The notes under the pieces are model-generated. The model was not told the origin of the DNA, searched no databases, and worked only from the letters and a program-made list of their open reading frames with translations. A stretch of DNA of 64,000 nt, from positions 339,381-403,380 of the forward strand of contig CAVWUA010000005.1 of NCBI GenBank assembly GCA_963758025.1, written 5' to 3'. This document shows, in pieces, positions 20,145 through 30,546 of the stretch (position 1 is the first letter of the stretch; each line of letters begins with the position of its first letter). The translations under genes were made by a program, and so were the position numbers. The DNA comes from CAVWUA01 sp963758025. GTDB taxonomy: Bacteria; Planctomycetota; Planctomycetia; Isosphaerales; Isosphaeraceae.

Positions 20145-20202
20145 GACTGCCAATTTGGCAAGGGCATCGAGGGGCCGAAAAATCACGACTGCCGATTTGA
20201 CA
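20145..20202. promoter_or_regulatory. Twin 16-bp elements upstream of dnaK
   Basis: GACTGCCAATTTGGCA (20145-20160) is repeated as GACTGCCGATTTGACA (20187-20202). The two are exactly 42 bases apart, about four helical turns, and differ at two positions. The first copy contains the palindrome TGCCAA-T-TTGGCA. They lie about 290-345 bases from the dnaK start and a similar distance from pheA. Spacing and conservation suggest binding sites for one regulator on one face of the DNA. Confidence 0.45.
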
Positions 20203-20378
20203 GCGGCCTGGGGGGTATGGCCACGAAAGGAGATCCAGGTCGCTCCATCTTAACGAATGACGAGGACCGATGGAACCAGGCAGAGACGTGACCGGAGAAC
20301 AGCCCGAGGGAACGGCGCCGTAGGACCGAATCGGCCGTTGATGGGTCGGGTTGGACGACCGGTTGAGGCGGAAGAGTC

Positions 20379-20407
20379 TTGACATCCGAGACTGGCTCTT
20401 GTATCCA
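20379..20407 (+). promoter_or_regulatory. Candidate promoter of pheA
   Basis: TTGACA (20379-20384), a 17-base spacer, and TATCCA (20402-20407). The -35 is consensus and the -10 is weak. It would give a leader of about 75 bases before the ATG at 20488. Confidence 0.35.
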
Positions 20408-20487
20408 CTTGTTGTCTCATACCTTACGCTCACCGAGCCAGGGTGGAGCCTCACCCCAATTTTCCCCGCCTACGGGTTCCTTGATCG

Positions 20488-21652
20488 ATGTCGCGCAAGA
20501 CCGCCAGCGGCCAACGTCCCGAGTCGTCACCTGCCCGCGGATCGGCCGACGCCAAACGTGCGCCGACCCTGGCGAGCCTGCGCGCGGAGATCGACCGGAT
20601 CGACAAGGAACTGGTCCGGCTCCTGAACCGCCGGGCGGAGATTGCCTCGCAGATCGGGGGGGTGAAGGAGCGACAGGGGCTGGAAGTCTGGTCGCCGGCG
20701 CGTGAGGAGGAAGTCCTTTCCCGAGCCCTCGCCTCCAGCCGTGGTCCCTTGCCCGACGAGACGATCCGGCTGATCTTCCGCGAGCTGATGAGCGGCAGCC
20801 GGGCCTTGCAGCGTCCCTTGCGCATCGCGTGCCTCGGACCGCGCTACAGCTACAGCTATCTGGCCTCCGTCGCCAAGTTCGGCAATGCCGTCGAGCACGT
20901 CCCGGTCGGCTCGATCGCCGCGGTGTTCGAGGAAGTCAACCGCCGGCACGTCCAGTTCGGGATCGTCCCGCTGGAGAACTCGACCGATGGCCGGATCGCC
21001 GACACCCTGGAGATGTTCGCCCGGCTGCCGAACCTGAAGATCCGAGCCGAAATTCGCCTGCGAATTCACCACTGCCTGCTGAGCAAAGGCCCCTGGGGCG
21101 GGGTTCGACGTGTGTACTCCAAGGCGCAGGCGCTTTCACAATGCCGACACTGGCTGGGGAAGAACCTGCCACAGGCGCAGGTGATCGAGGTTGTCTCCAC
21201 GGCCGCCGCCGCCGAACTTTCCCAGCGTGAGGAGAGCGCCGCGGCGATCGCCAGCCTCCCCGCCGCCGACGCCTACGGCCTGAATGTTCTCGCCGAGAAC
21301 ATCGAGGATCAGCATCACAATCTCACCCGCTTCGCCGTGATCGCCGAGCGTGGTGAAGGCCGAACCGGGCGCGACAAGACGACCCTCATGCTCCGCCTGG
21401 CCGAACCAGGCCGGCTCGCTGTCCAAGGCGATCGACCCGTTCGTCAAGAACGGGGTTAACATGACCTGGATCGAGTCGTTCCCCACCTCCGAATCTCCCC
21501 CGGACCGCAACCCCAATTACCTGTTCTTCCTCGACATCGAAGGCCACGCCGAGGACCCGCCGGTCCAGAAGGCGATCGAGGCCGTCCGCAAACGCTGCGA
21601 GCGGCTGGAGGTTCTCGGCTCGTATCCACGGGGCGACTCGATCGAAGGGTAG
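20488..21652 (+). CDS. pheA: Chorismate mutase / prephenate dehydratase (one frameshift)
   Basis: Bifunctional P-protein making phenylpyruvate from chorismate, about 387 residues once one extra base near 21403-21411 is removed. A basic low-complexity head is followed by the AroQ chorismate mutase (LRAEIDRIDKELVRLLNRR), the dehydratase domain with GIVPLENSTDGRIADTL, and a C-terminal ACT domain. The shift falls at the start of the ACT domain (MLRLAE, then AGSLSKAIDPFVKNGVN in the next frame, through WIESFP to LGSYPRG). Unusual is GPRYSYSYLA in place of the common GPxGSFSxxA at the start of the dehydratase. Confidence 0.9.
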
Positions 21653-21785
21653 AACGATTCTCGTGCGGGCGGCTTCGCGAGAAACTCTTCTTGTCCACCG
21701 CCCGACCGGGCCGTTAGAGTGAACGAACGGGGCGAACAGGGCCGATCTTGCCGCCGGTTATCATGCCGGCGCGTGCCGAGGATGG

Positions 21786-23234
21786 ATGCTGCCGATGTCC
21801 GTGACGACAACCCGCGACCTGGCGTACCAGCGTTGCCTCAACCCGTCCTGCGAGGCGACCCTGGCCGTCAGCCAGGCGGCGTTCGCCTGTCCGTCCTGCG
21901 GCGACCTGCTCGACGTGGTGTACGACTGGGATCGCCTCCCGGTGCCAAAGTCGCTCTCGGACTTCGAAGCCAAGTGGTCGCGGCGCATGGACCCCTTGTG
22001 CTTCTCCGGGGTCTGGCGGTTCCGCGACCTCCTACCGTTCGCACCGGCCGAACAGGTCGTCACCATCGGCGAAGGGCAGACCTTGCTCCAGGCCGCCGAC
22101 AAGGTCGGGCAGTACGTCGGCAGCGACCCGGGCAAGCTGATGCTGCAATACGAAGGGATGAACCCCTCGGGCAGCTTCAAGGACAACGGCATGACCGCCG
22201 CGTTCACCCACGCGCGAATGGTCGGCGCCCGGCGGGTCGCCTGCGCCAGCACGGGGAACACCTCGGCGGCCCTGGCCGTCTATTGCTCGGCCACGCCGTT
22301 CGGCTTCAAGGCGATCATCTTCATCGGCTCGGGCAAGATCGCCTACGGCAAGCTCGCGCAGGCGCTCGATCACGGGGCCTTGACGATCCAGATTGCCGGT
22401 GATTTCGACGATGCCATGCTGCGGGTCCGCGAGGTCGCGAACAAGCTCGGCATCTATCTGATGAACTCGATCAATCCGTTCCGGCTCGAAGGCCAGAAGA
22501 CGATCATGTACCGGGTGCTCGAAGCCCTGCGCTGGGAGCCGCCTGACTGGATCGTCGTGCCGGGGGGCAACCTCGGCAACTCGTCAGCCTTCGGCAAGGC
22601 GTTCATTGAGCTGAAGCACCTCGGCCTGATCGACCGCATCCCCCGTCTGGCCGTCATCAACGCGGCCGGCGCACGGACCCTCGACGATCTGGTCGGTCAG
22701 CATCATCTCGCCTGGAACGACGGGTTGCCCGACGCGCAGATTACCAAAGGATTCTACGACCAGATGGACACCGAGGGCCGGCGTGCCTCGACGATCGCCT
22801 CGGCCATCGAGATCAACCGGCCGGTAAACCTCAAGAAATGCCTGCGGGCGCTCGACGCCTGCGACGGAGTCGTGCGGCACGTCAGCGACCAGGAGATCAT
22901 GGACGCGAAGGCCCGCGTCGGCGCCGGCGGTCTCGGCTGCGAGCCGGCCAGCGCCGCGAGCGTCGCCGGGGCGAGGCGGCTCCGCGAGGAGGGGATCATC
23001 GCCCCGAGCGACCGGGTCGTCTGCATCCTGACCGGCCACCAGTTGAAGGACCCCACCGCGACCGTCGCGTACCACAGCGCCGATCAGGACCAGTTCGAGA
23101 AAGTCCTCGGCAGCCGGGGCGTCCGCCGCGCGGGGTTCGCCAACCGCCCTGTGCTCGTGCCGAACGACCTCGACGACATCATCCGCACGATCGCGCTCTA
23201 CTCAGACTCGGAATCCGCCCGGGATCGGGCCTGA
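21786..23234 (+). CDS. thrC: Threonine synthase
   Basis: 482 residues. A PLP enzyme converting O-phosphohomoserine to threonine. The N-terminus has a zinc-ribbon-like CLNPSCEATL...FACPSCGDLL, typical of the class II/archaeal-type enzyme. The PLP lysine is in MNPSGSFKDNGM, the phosphate-binding loop in ASTGNTSAAL, and GGNLGNSSAFGKA lies downstream. A C-terminal extension follows RVVCILTGHQLKDP. Start at 21786, with an alternative ATG at 21795. The gene is intact and 133 bases after pheA, so co-transcription of amino-acid biosynthesis genes is plausible. Confidence 0.9.
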   Translation: MLPMSVTTTRDLAYQRCLNPSCEATLAVSQAAFACPSCGDLLDVVYDWDRLPVPKSLSDFEAKWSRRMDPLCFSGVWRFRDLLPFAPAEQVVTIGEGQTLLQAADKVGQYVGSDPGKLMLQYEGMNPSGSFKDNGMTAAFTHARMVGARRVACASTGNTSAALAVYCSATPFGFKAIIFIGSGKIAYGKLAQALDHGALTIQIAGDFDDAMLRVREVANKLGIYLMNSINPFRLEGQKTIMYRVLEALRWEPPDWIVVPGGNLGNSSAFGKAFIELKHLGLIDRIPRLAVINAAGARTLDDLVGQHHLAWNDGLPDAQITKGFYDQMDTEGRRASTIASAIEINRPVNLKKCLRALDACDGVVRHVSDQEIMDAKARVGAGGLGCEPASAASVAGARRLREEGIIAPSDRVVCILTGHQLKDPTATVAYHSADQDQFEKVLGSRGVRRAGFANRPVLVPNDLDDIIRTIALYSDSESARDRA

Positions 23235-23326
23235 AGCCTGGGGGCGACGGCCGAGTTTACGTGTCGCCGCTCCTTTCCGCGACGGCCCTCGGACGGTCGC
23301 GGAATCGATGATTGATTGCACGAGTT

Positions 23327-23899
23327 TCAGTTCAGAGGAACTTGAGCCACACCGTAACTCCCGCGAAAGTTGGCTGCCTTCACCGGGTCCCTCAGGACGT
23401 CAACCTTGGCTTCGATCGGCAATTCATAGAAAACGACTTCGACAACGAACGACCCTGGGGGCGCTGGGACGTCGAGAGTATCGTCGAACGTTGGATACAG
23501 TTCGAGTTCGGGCGGCAACAGAAACTGTTGATCTTCGTACAGAATTTCCTCAAGGACTTTTTTTCTGTCCTCACGGTCGAGGAATCGGACAGCCCAGATG
23601 TACGACATGTTCGGGCGCGTGTCCTGAATGTACGCTGAGGCCGAGACGTGTATCCGATCATTGCCGATCAGTTCCAGCTTGGGAGAGTCCATGGTGCTAC
23701 GCGAGATGAATCCCCTTCCCATCGGAGATTTCTCCGCATGATCGCCGATTTCGATGGATGTCGTCCCTTGAGGTCGAGCGGGATCGGGACGAATTTCGTC
23801 CTGAGCATGGAGCCTGGTCATGATGGCGAGAGTCGCCAGAATGGTCCCGAGTGACAGAGCCGCGAGCGATGACGCTTTGAAGGCTAACGAAGTCCGCAT
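23327..23899 (-). CDS. Secreted hypothetical protein
   Basis: 190 residues from the ATG at 23899. A signal peptide (residues about 1-32, ending RLHAQ) is followed by a soluble domain with IHVSASAYIQDTRPNMSYIWAVRFLDREDRKKV and a beta-rich end GSFVVEVVFYELPIEAKVDV. The longer upstream frame would hide the signal peptide. I do not recognise the family. Convergent with thrC. Confidence 0.5.
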   Translation of the reverse strand: MRTSLAFKASSLAALSLGTILATLAIMTRLHAQDEIRPDPARPQGTTSIEIGDHAEKSPMGRGFISRSTMDSPKLELIGNDRIHVSASAYIQDTRPNMSYIWAVRFLDREDRKKVLEEILYEDQQFLLPPELELYPTFDDTLDVPAPPGSFVVEVVFYELPIEAKVDVLRDPVKAANFRGSYGVAQVPLN

Positions 23900-24180
23900 A
23901 CCCGCCCCCCTCTCGATATTCAACTCGAAGGTACAAGAAACCTCTGGGACCAGAACCAACTATCTTGCAACGGTCAAGAATAATCGAGGGATCTTTTTCA
24001 AAATCATAAATCCGGAGGAAAGTGCGCGAGCCGTCGCGGGGAATCATCCCGGACGGAGGCGGGAGCGTCCTGGCAAATGGGACTCGCCGGCGGTATCATG
24101 AACGCCCGTTCGAAGGCCGGGCATCCACCAGGCCCGAAGGCTCGTATCCCGCACTCGATCCCGACCAGGAGCCGCCTCCC

Positions 24181-24978
24181 GTGCCCCCGATCGAACCGCT
24201 GACCATCGGCATGCAAGGCGCCACCGGACGCATGGGGACCCGGATCATTCAGTTGATCCAGGAGGACCCGGCGTTGACCCTCGGCGCCGCCCTGGACCGC
24301 CCCGATCATCCCCGGCTCGGCGAGGATGTCGGCCCCATGGTCGGGTTGCCCCCGCTGGGCGTGCCGCTGTCGGCCTCGCTGGACAAGGCCGTCAATGTCC
24401 TGATCGACTTTTCCACCCCGACCGGTTCCCTGAGCGTGGCGAAGGTGTGCGCCGATCGGGGCATTCCGATGGTCGTCGGCACGACGGGATTCGAGCCTTC
24501 CCAGCGCGCGGAGCTGGAGGCGGTCGCGGCGCGGGTACCGCTGCTTCTGGCGTCGAACTTCAGCAAGGCGGTGAACCTCCTGATGCGGCTCGCCGGCGAG
24601 GCGGCGAAGGTGCTGGGGGATTCGGCGGACATCGAGATCGTCGAGCGGCACCACCACTTCAAGAAGGATGCGCCGAGCGGCACCGCCCTGCGGCTGGCGG
24701 AGATCGTGGCCGGGGCGATCGGGTCGGACCAGTTCACGCACGGTCGCCAGGGGCTGGTCGGCGAGCGGCCCCGGGGCGAGATCGGCCTGCACGCGCTGCG
24801 AACCGGCGACAACCCTGGCGAGCATACCGTCGTCTTCGGCCTGATGGGGGAATGCCTGGAACTCTCGCACCGGGCCTTGAACCGCGACGGGTTCGCCCTC
24901 GGGGCGCTCGACGCGGCGAAGTTCCTCGCCGGAAAACCGCCGGGGAAATATACGATGGAGGATCTGCTGGGGTTATAA
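24181..24978 (+). CDS. dapB: 4-hydroxy-tetrahydrodipicolinate reductase
   Basis: 265 residues. NAD(P)H-dependent step of lysine/diaminopimelate synthesis. Dinucleotide loop GMQGATGRMGTRI; DFSTPTGSL; VVGTTGF; the family signature EIVERHHHFKKDAPSGTAL, with its catalytic His and Lys; RGEIGLHALRTGDNPGEHTV. The start is the GTG at 24181 with AGGAG eight bases upstream; the open frame extends well upstream but lacks similarity. Intact. A diaminopimelate pathway fits a peptidoglycan-containing planctomycete. Confidence 0.94.
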   Translation: MPPIEPLTIGMQGATGRMGTRIIQLIQEDPALTLGAALDRPDHPRLGEDVGPMVGLPPLGVPLSASLDKAVNVLIDFSTPTGSLSVAKVCADRGIPMVVGTTGFEPSQRAELEAVAARVPLLLASNFSKAVNLLMRLAGEAAKVLGDSADIEIVERHHHFKKDAPSGTALRLAEIVAGAIGSDQFTHGRQGLVGERPRGEIGLHALRTGDNPGEHTVVFGLMGECLELSHRALNRDGFALGALDAAKFLAGKPPGKYTMEDLLGL

Positions 24979-24997
24979 GCCCTAGGATGGAGTTGCA

Positions 24998-25412
24998 ATG
25001 GCACGTTGCGATGAGGGATATCGTTGCGAGGTCTGCGGCGGGGATGTTGAGGACATCACCGAGTCGGACCTTTACCTGCGGTTCGTGATTGGCGAGGTCG
25101 ATCCCGAGTTCTTGCACATGACCCCCGAGCGCCATATCCGCTGCAATCCCACGCTCGCGCAGTTCATCGTCGCCGAGGGATTCGAACCGGTGGTGGTGGA
25201 GGGGCCGTTTGCCAAGTCGGAGCTGGACCCGGATTTCGTCGCCGAGGAGGAGCAGCGCGTCACGGCGGGATACTGGACGTCTCAAGGAACTGTTCGCCCT
25301 CACCGAGGAGATCCCGATCACCGAGTATCCCCTGCCGGGCGTGATGGATCGCTGGCGGGAACGGGCGGAGAGCGAGAGCGACGACGTGTTCGAAAAATTC
25401 AACCGGCTCTGA
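24998..25412 (+). CDS. Conserved hypothetical with CxxC motif (one frameshift)
   Basis: About 137 residues after removing one extra base near 25276-25284. It starts CDEGYRCEVCGGDVEDITESD, with a CxxC near the N-terminus, then FVIGEVDPEFLHMTPERHIRCNP, and ends LKELFALTEEIPITEYPLPG...FEKFNRL in the shifted frame. The function is unknown, and I recall it only as a planctomycete-type protein. It lies 19 bases after dapB and is probably co-transcribed. Confidence 0.6.
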
Positions 25413-25525
25413 AGTTCGGTTGACAATCGCGCCCGGGAATTCTCTGCTGTTTCGTAAAGAGCGGCGCGGAGACCGCCCCGAACGATCCCTCAGAGTCCTT
25501 CGAACGGGTTGAGGAGGCCGCAACC

Positions 25526-26458
25526 TTGAGGACAGTCATCACCGGTGGAGCCGGGTTTGTCGGTTCGCACCTCTGCGAACGATTTCTGGCCGAAGGACAC
25601 GAGGTCATCTGCGTCGATAACCTGCTGACGGGTCATCGCCGCAATATCGCGTCGATGGTGGACAACCCCCGGTTCCAGTTCATCGAGCACAATATCTCCG
25701 CCCCGCTGCACCTCGACGGGTCGGTCGATAACGTTCTGCACTTCGCGAGTCCGGCCAGTCCGGCCGATTACCTGGAGCATCCGATCCCGACATTGAAGGT
25801 CGGCTCGCTCGGCACGCACAACGCGCTCGGCCTGGCGAAGGCCAAGGACGCCCGGTTCCTGCTGGCGAGCACGTCGGAGGTCTACGGCGATCCGGAGGTC
25901 CACCCCCAGCGCGAGGAGTACTGGGGCCACGTCAACCCGATCGGCCCCCGGGGCTGCTACGACGAGGCCAAGCGGTTCGCCGAGGCGATCACGATGGCCT
26001 ACCACCGTTACCACGGGGTCAAGACCCGCATCGTGCGGATCTTCAACACGTATGGCCCCCGGATGCGCCTGAACGATGGCCGCGTCTTGCCAGCCTTCAT
26101 GGGACAGGTTCTCCGGGGCGAGCCGCTGACCGTCTTCGGCGAAGGGCAGCAGACGCGCAGCTTCTGCTACGTGACCGACCTGGTGGACGGCATCTATCGC
26201 CTCTTGAATAGCGACTATGCCTTGCCGGTGAATATCGGCAACCCTTCAGAAATCACCGTTCTGGAACTGGCCCAGGAGATCATCGCGATGGTGCCCGGCA
26301 CAAGGAGCACGATCACCTATCGCGAGCTTCCCCAGGACGATCCCAAACGCCGACGGCCGGATATCACCAAGGCGCGTGAGATGCTCGGATGGCAGCCGAC
26401 CGTGGATCGAGCGGAGGGTCTCCAGCGAACCCTGGAATATTTCCGAACTGTCCTCTGA
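25526..26458 (+). CDS. UDP-glucuronate decarboxylase-like NAD-dependent epimerase
   Basis: 310-residue extended SDR. NAD-binding GGAGFVGSH (residues 7-15), catalytic S115-T116-S117 with Y145 and K149 (YDEAK), then TYGPRMRLNDGRV. These match UXS enzymes that make UDP-xylose. The start is the TTG at 25526, supported by GAGGAGG nine bases upstream. First gene of a sugar-nucleotide and glycosyltransferase run with galE and a GT4 gene, pointing to surface polysaccharide synthesis. Confidence 0.85.
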   Translation: MRTVITGGAGFVGSHLCERFLAEGHEVICVDNLLTGHRRNIASMVDNPRFQFIEHNISAPLHLDGSVDNVLHFASPASPADYLEHPIPTLKVGSLGTHNALGLAKAKDARFLLASTSEVYGDPEVHPQREEYWGHVNPIGPRGCYDEAKRFAEAITMAYHRYHGVKTRIVRIFNTYGPRMRLNDGRVLPAFMGQVLRGEPLTVFGEGQQTRSFCYVTDLVDGIYRLLNSDYALPVNIGNPSEITVLELAQEIIAMVPGTRSTITYRELPQDDPKRRRPDITKAREMLGWQPTVDRAEGLQRTLEYFRTVL

Positions 26459-26530
26459 GCGTCCACGTCCTGTCGGCACGTCCGGGGCGTGCCCTCTCCC
26501 TTTATGAATCGCGGGAATCACGATATCGTC

Positions 26531-27525
26531 ATGCGCATACTCGTCGTCGGCGGTGCCGGTTACATTGGTAGTCATGCGGTCCGGGTGCTCCTCCGGGCGG
26601 GTCACGAGGTCCGGGTGCTCGACAACCTCAGTCAGGGGCACGCCGCGGCGGTACCCCCGGACACGCTGATCCCGGGGGACCTGCTGGACCCGCCCTCGCT
26701 GGAAAACGCCCTGCGAGCGCAAAGCGTTTCGACGCGGTGATGCATTTCGCCGCGTTCGCATCGGTGCCGGAGAGCGTCGCCGAGCCTTCGAGGTACTACC
26801 GCAACAACGTCGTCGGCACCCTGAACCTGCTTGACGCCATGCGTCAAGCGGAGGTTTCGTCCATCGTCTTCTCCAGCACGGCGGCCACCTACGGCGTGCC
26901 CGACGCCGAGACGATCGTCGAATCGACGCCGCAGAAACCGATCAATCCGTATGGCTTCACCAAGCTGGTGATCGAGCACGCCCTGGCCGATTATGCCCGA
27001 GCGTATGGCCTGGGTTACGCCGTGCTCCGCTACTTCAACGCCTGTGGTGCGTCGGACGACGGCTCGATCGGCGAGGACCACACTCCGGAAACCCACTTGA
27101 TCCCCTTGATTCTTCAGGTCGCGCTCGGCCAGCGCGAGAACATCTCGATCTTCGGCAACGACTACCCCACGCCCGACGGCACGTGCATCCGGGACTTCAT
27201 CCACGTTGAGGACCTGGCCGACGCGCACTTGCGGGTCCTCGAACGGATCGAACCGGGAAAGGGCCTGGCCTATAACGTCGCGACCGGTCGCGGCTACAGC
27301 GTCCGCGAGGTCATCGAGGCAGCCCGCAAGATCACCGAACATCCGATTCCGGCCGTCGAGCGTCCCCGGCGCCCGGGTGATCCTCCCGTCCTGGTCGCCT
27401 CGCCCGAGGCCCTCCAGCGCGACCTGGGCTGGTCACCCCGCTACCCCGAGATCGAGTCGATCATCCGGACCGCCTGGACGTGGCACAAATCCCACCCCCA
27501 CGGCTACGATCGGGCGCGCTCTTGA
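26531..27525 (+). CDS. galE: UDP-glucose 4-epimerase (one frameshift)
   Basis: About 331 residues if one base is missing near 26719-26729 (CAAAGCG probably CAAAAGCG). N-terminal VVGGAGYIGSHAV; in the second frame MHFAAFASVPESV, SSTAATYGVP, NPYGFTK (Tyr/Lys pair) and a C-terminal substrate-binding part. The N-terminal frame stops just after LRAQS, and the rest resumes at once. Interconverts UDP-glucose and UDP-galactose. Middle of the UXS-galE-GT run. Confidence 0.88.
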
Positions 27526-27562
27526 ACCCCGCTGACCGCTCTTTCCGGATTCATTCCCACTG

Positions 27563-28721
27563 ATGAACATCTTGATGGTCGGTCACTCGTATGTCGTGGC
27601 CCTCAACCGCCGTCTCTGCCGCGAGGTCGCCCGGGCGGGCGGCGACCGGGTCTCCGTGACCGTCGCGGCGCCGTCGTTCTATCACGGTGATTTGCGCACG
27701 CTCCCCCTGGAGCCGCTCGACGGCGAACCCTATACGCTGGTACCCATTTCGCCCCGGATTTCCAGGGTTCCGCACGTCTTTTTCTACGGTCAGGGGCTGC
27801 GCAGGTTGTTGCGGGGCGGGTCCTGGGATGTCGTTCACGCGTGGGAGGAACCGTATATCCTGGCCGGAGGCCAGATCGCCTGGCAGACTCCCCGAAGCTC
27901 CACCCTGGTCTTCTCCTCGTTCCAGAACCAGCCGAAACGCTACCCCCCGCCGTTCGCTCAGATCGAGCGCTTATGCCGTGATGAAGGCCGCCGGATGGAC
28001 GGCGTTCGGCCAGACGGTTGCTGAGAACCTGCGGAGCCGCCCGCCGTACAACAAGCGCCCGATGCGCACGATCCCCCTGGGCATCGACACGGAGGTCTTC
28101 CACCCCGACGCCGATGCCCGGCAGGGCGTCTTCCGAAAGCTGGGCTGGACCGACGACGGCCCGCCGGTCGTGGGGTATCTTGGCCGGTTCGTGCCGGAGA
28201 AGGGCCTCGACCTGCTCACCCGCGTTCTCGACCGTTTGAAGCCCGGCACCTGGCGGGCCTTGCTCGTGGGCGCCGGCTCGATGGAGGGTTCCCTGCGGAC
28301 CTGGGCCGCCCGGCACGGAGAGTCCGTGGCACGGGTCGTCACGGGTGTGAAGCACGACGAGGTTCCGCCGTACCTCAACGCGATGGATCTTCTCACCGCG
28401 CCGAGCCAGACCCGGCCGAACTGGAAGGAACAGCTCGGGCGGATGCTCCTGGAGGCGATGGCCAGCGGTGTCCCGGTGCTCGCCAGCGACTCGGGCGAGA
28501 TCCCCTACGTCGTCGCCGACGCCGGCCGGATCGTTCCCGAAGCCGATGACGAGGCCTGGGTCAACGCCCTGGCCGAGTTCCTCGATAGTCCCGACCAACG
28601 CGCGGAATTCGCCCGTCGAGGGCTTGAGAGGGCTCACGACACCTACGCATGGCCCCGCATTGCCCGACAGTATCTCGACTTCTTCGAGGAGTTGCACGCG
28701 GGAAGTACCGTGACCGTGTAA
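27563..28721 (+). CDS. Glycosyltransferase family 4 (one frameshift)
   Basis: About 385 residues after dropping one extra base near 27968-27974 (CGCTTATGCC). N-terminal VGHSYVVALNRRLCREVAR; the expected continuation AVMKAAGWTAFGQTVAENL is in the next frame; then PLGIDTEVFHPD, VGYLGRFVPEKGLDLL, and the C-terminal donor site EQLGRMLLEAMASGVPVLAS, with the E-x7-E motif. A retaining GT4 enzyme; the acceptor sugar cannot be told. It follows galE by 37 bases. Confidence 0.85.
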
Positions 28722-28736
28722 AGTGACACGGATCAT

Positions 28737-30344
28737 TCACCGCATCTGTTCCAAGCCATCACGATCCCGATCGTCGAGAATCTCCATCGCCGCGTTGCGT
28801 CCGTTGACGGCGATGACACTGCCGCCGGGATGTGTCCCCGCGCCGCAGAGGAAGACACCCGGCATCGGCGTGCGAGGGGTCAACCGTTGATCCCACATGT
28901 AGGCCGGAAGGCACTCCCCCTGAAAGATATGACCGCCGCTCAGTCCCACCTTGTGCTCGATGTCCGGCGGCCCGAGGACCTGGCTGGACAGAACGGCGTC
29001 GGGAAGGTTCGAGCAGAACCGACCGATCGAGTCGAGGGCCAGCCGCTCGACCTCGGCCCGTCGCGTGTCCCACGTCCCTTCCGCGAACGTGTGGGGCACG
29101 TACTGGGCGAAGACGCTCATCGTATGCACGCCGTCGGGAGCGACGCGCGGGTCGTGCGCCGTCTGGAAGTAAAGCTCGGTCCAGAGCCGCTCCGGCAGGC
29201 GGCCCTCCCGGGCCGTTTGGAATGCGTCGGTCCACTCGGACTTGGTCAAGGGGGTGTTGATCTGTCCGAGGTGGTGCGGCTCGTTCACCCCGGGACGGGC
29301 GCGGAAGTTCGGCAGCGCGCGGAGGGCCACGTTCAGCTTGACCGTGCAGCCAGTCATCGGGATCGACTCCACACGTTCGCGCCACGACGGCTCGGCCGCG
29401 TCGTCGAGCAGTCGCAGAGTGGTCCTCGGATCGGCGTTCGAGACGACCACCGGCGCGTCGATCCGCTCTCCGCCTTCGAGCCGCACCCCCTGCCCCGGCA
29501 GGATGCGGGAAACGGGGACGCCGGTCGCCACCAACGCGCCGGCCTCCCGGGCGACGTCGGCCAGGATCATCGAGACCATCCCCATCCCCCCCTCGACATA
29601 TCCCCATCCCCCCGGCACACCGCCGAGCCGCCCCGACTGGTGATGGAAGTGGATCGACGCCGTCCCGGGATCGTGCGGGCTGGCGTTCGTGCCGATGACC
29701 CCCTGCCCCAGATAGGCCATCTGAAGCCGCTCGTCGCTCAGGAAGTGCTCGACGTATTCGACCATCGACCACGAGAACAACATCGCCAGGGCCTCGCGAT
29801 CCCCCCGCAACCGCCGCTCGATCTCGTCCCTCGCCGGCGCGGGGCCGATCCAGAGGTCGCGGCCATCGTCCGGACGCAAGGCATCCCGCAACCGGCGCTT
29901 CACGTCGCTCATGGCCCGCCAGCCATCCAGATCCCGTGGGGCGAACCGGCGAATCTCGGCCTCGCAACGATCCTCGTCATCCCAGAGCTGAATGCTGCTT
30001 CCATCATCAAACGGCACGAACATTCCCGAGGTCGCGGGGGTCCAGCGCAATCCGCGATCGACCAGGCCCAGCTCCTCAATGACCAGGGGATGCAGCAGTC
30101 CCAGCAAATACGCACAAGGCGAGACCCGATACCCCGGCCACGGCTCGTCGATCGTGCAGGCCCCGCCAACCCGCCGCCGCGACTCCAGCACCAGGACCCG
30201 GCGCCCGGCCCTCGCCAGATAGGCGGCACAGGTCAGCCCGTTATGCCCCGCCCCCACGACGATCACATCCCAACCGCGTTTCGACAACTCCGCCACCGGC
30301 AACGGCAGCCCAAACTCCCCCAACGTCTCCGCCGCCGGCCTCAT
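28737..30344 (-). CDS. FAD-dependent oxidoreductase, CrtI/PYROXD2-like
   Basis: 535 residues. N-terminal dinucleotide fold VIVVGAGHNGLTCAAYLARAG, then VLVLESRRRVGGAC, and a C-terminal FAD motif GVFLCGAGTHPGGSVIAVNG. The overall layout resembles phytoene desaturase relatives of the PYROXD2 type. No carotenoid genes are nearby, so I would not call it a desaturase. Start: ATG at 30344 with GGAGGAGA eight bases upstream. It converges on the glycosyltransferase gene with a 15-base gap. Confidence 0.8.
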   Translation of the reverse strand: MRPAAETLGEFGLPLPVAELSKRGWDVIVVGAGHNGLTCAAYLARAGRRVLVLESRRRVGGACTIDEPWPGYRVSPCAYLLGLLHPLVIEELGLVDRGLRWTPATSGMFVPFDDGSSIQLWDDEDRCEAEIRRFAPRDLDGWRAMSDVKRRLRDALRPDDGRDLWIGPAPARDEIERRLRGDREALAMLFSWSMVEYVEHFLSDERLQMAYLGQGVIGTNASPHDPGTASIHFHHQSGRLGGVPGGWGYVEGGMGMVSMILADVAREAGALVATGVPVSRILPGQGVRLEGGERIDAPVVVSNADPRTTLRLLDDAAEPSWRERVESIPMTGCTVKLNVALRALPNFRARPGVNEPHHLGQINTPLTKSEWTDAFQTAREGRLPERLWTELYFQTAHDPRVAPDGVHTMSVFAQYVPHTFAEGTWDTRRAEVERLALDSIGRFCSNLPDAVLSSQVLGPPDIEHKVGLSGGHIFQGECLPAYMWDQRLTPRTPMPGVFLCGAGTHPGGSVIAVNGRNAAMEILDDRDRDGLEQMR

Positions 30345-30546
30345 GCGCGGGTCTCCTCCGATCCCTCTCGATGACGATACTGAACTTTTGAACACAATTG
30401 CACGGAACAGACGGACATGGTATTCCGATGAACGGTAGTCGCCAGATGTTTCGCTCAAGTCCGGGCCGCCATCGTGCCGATGGAAATGATGAGCGGCGTT
30501 GCGCAAACCGAGAATCGCGTCCTCAGACAAAAGGGAGCGACGTCAC

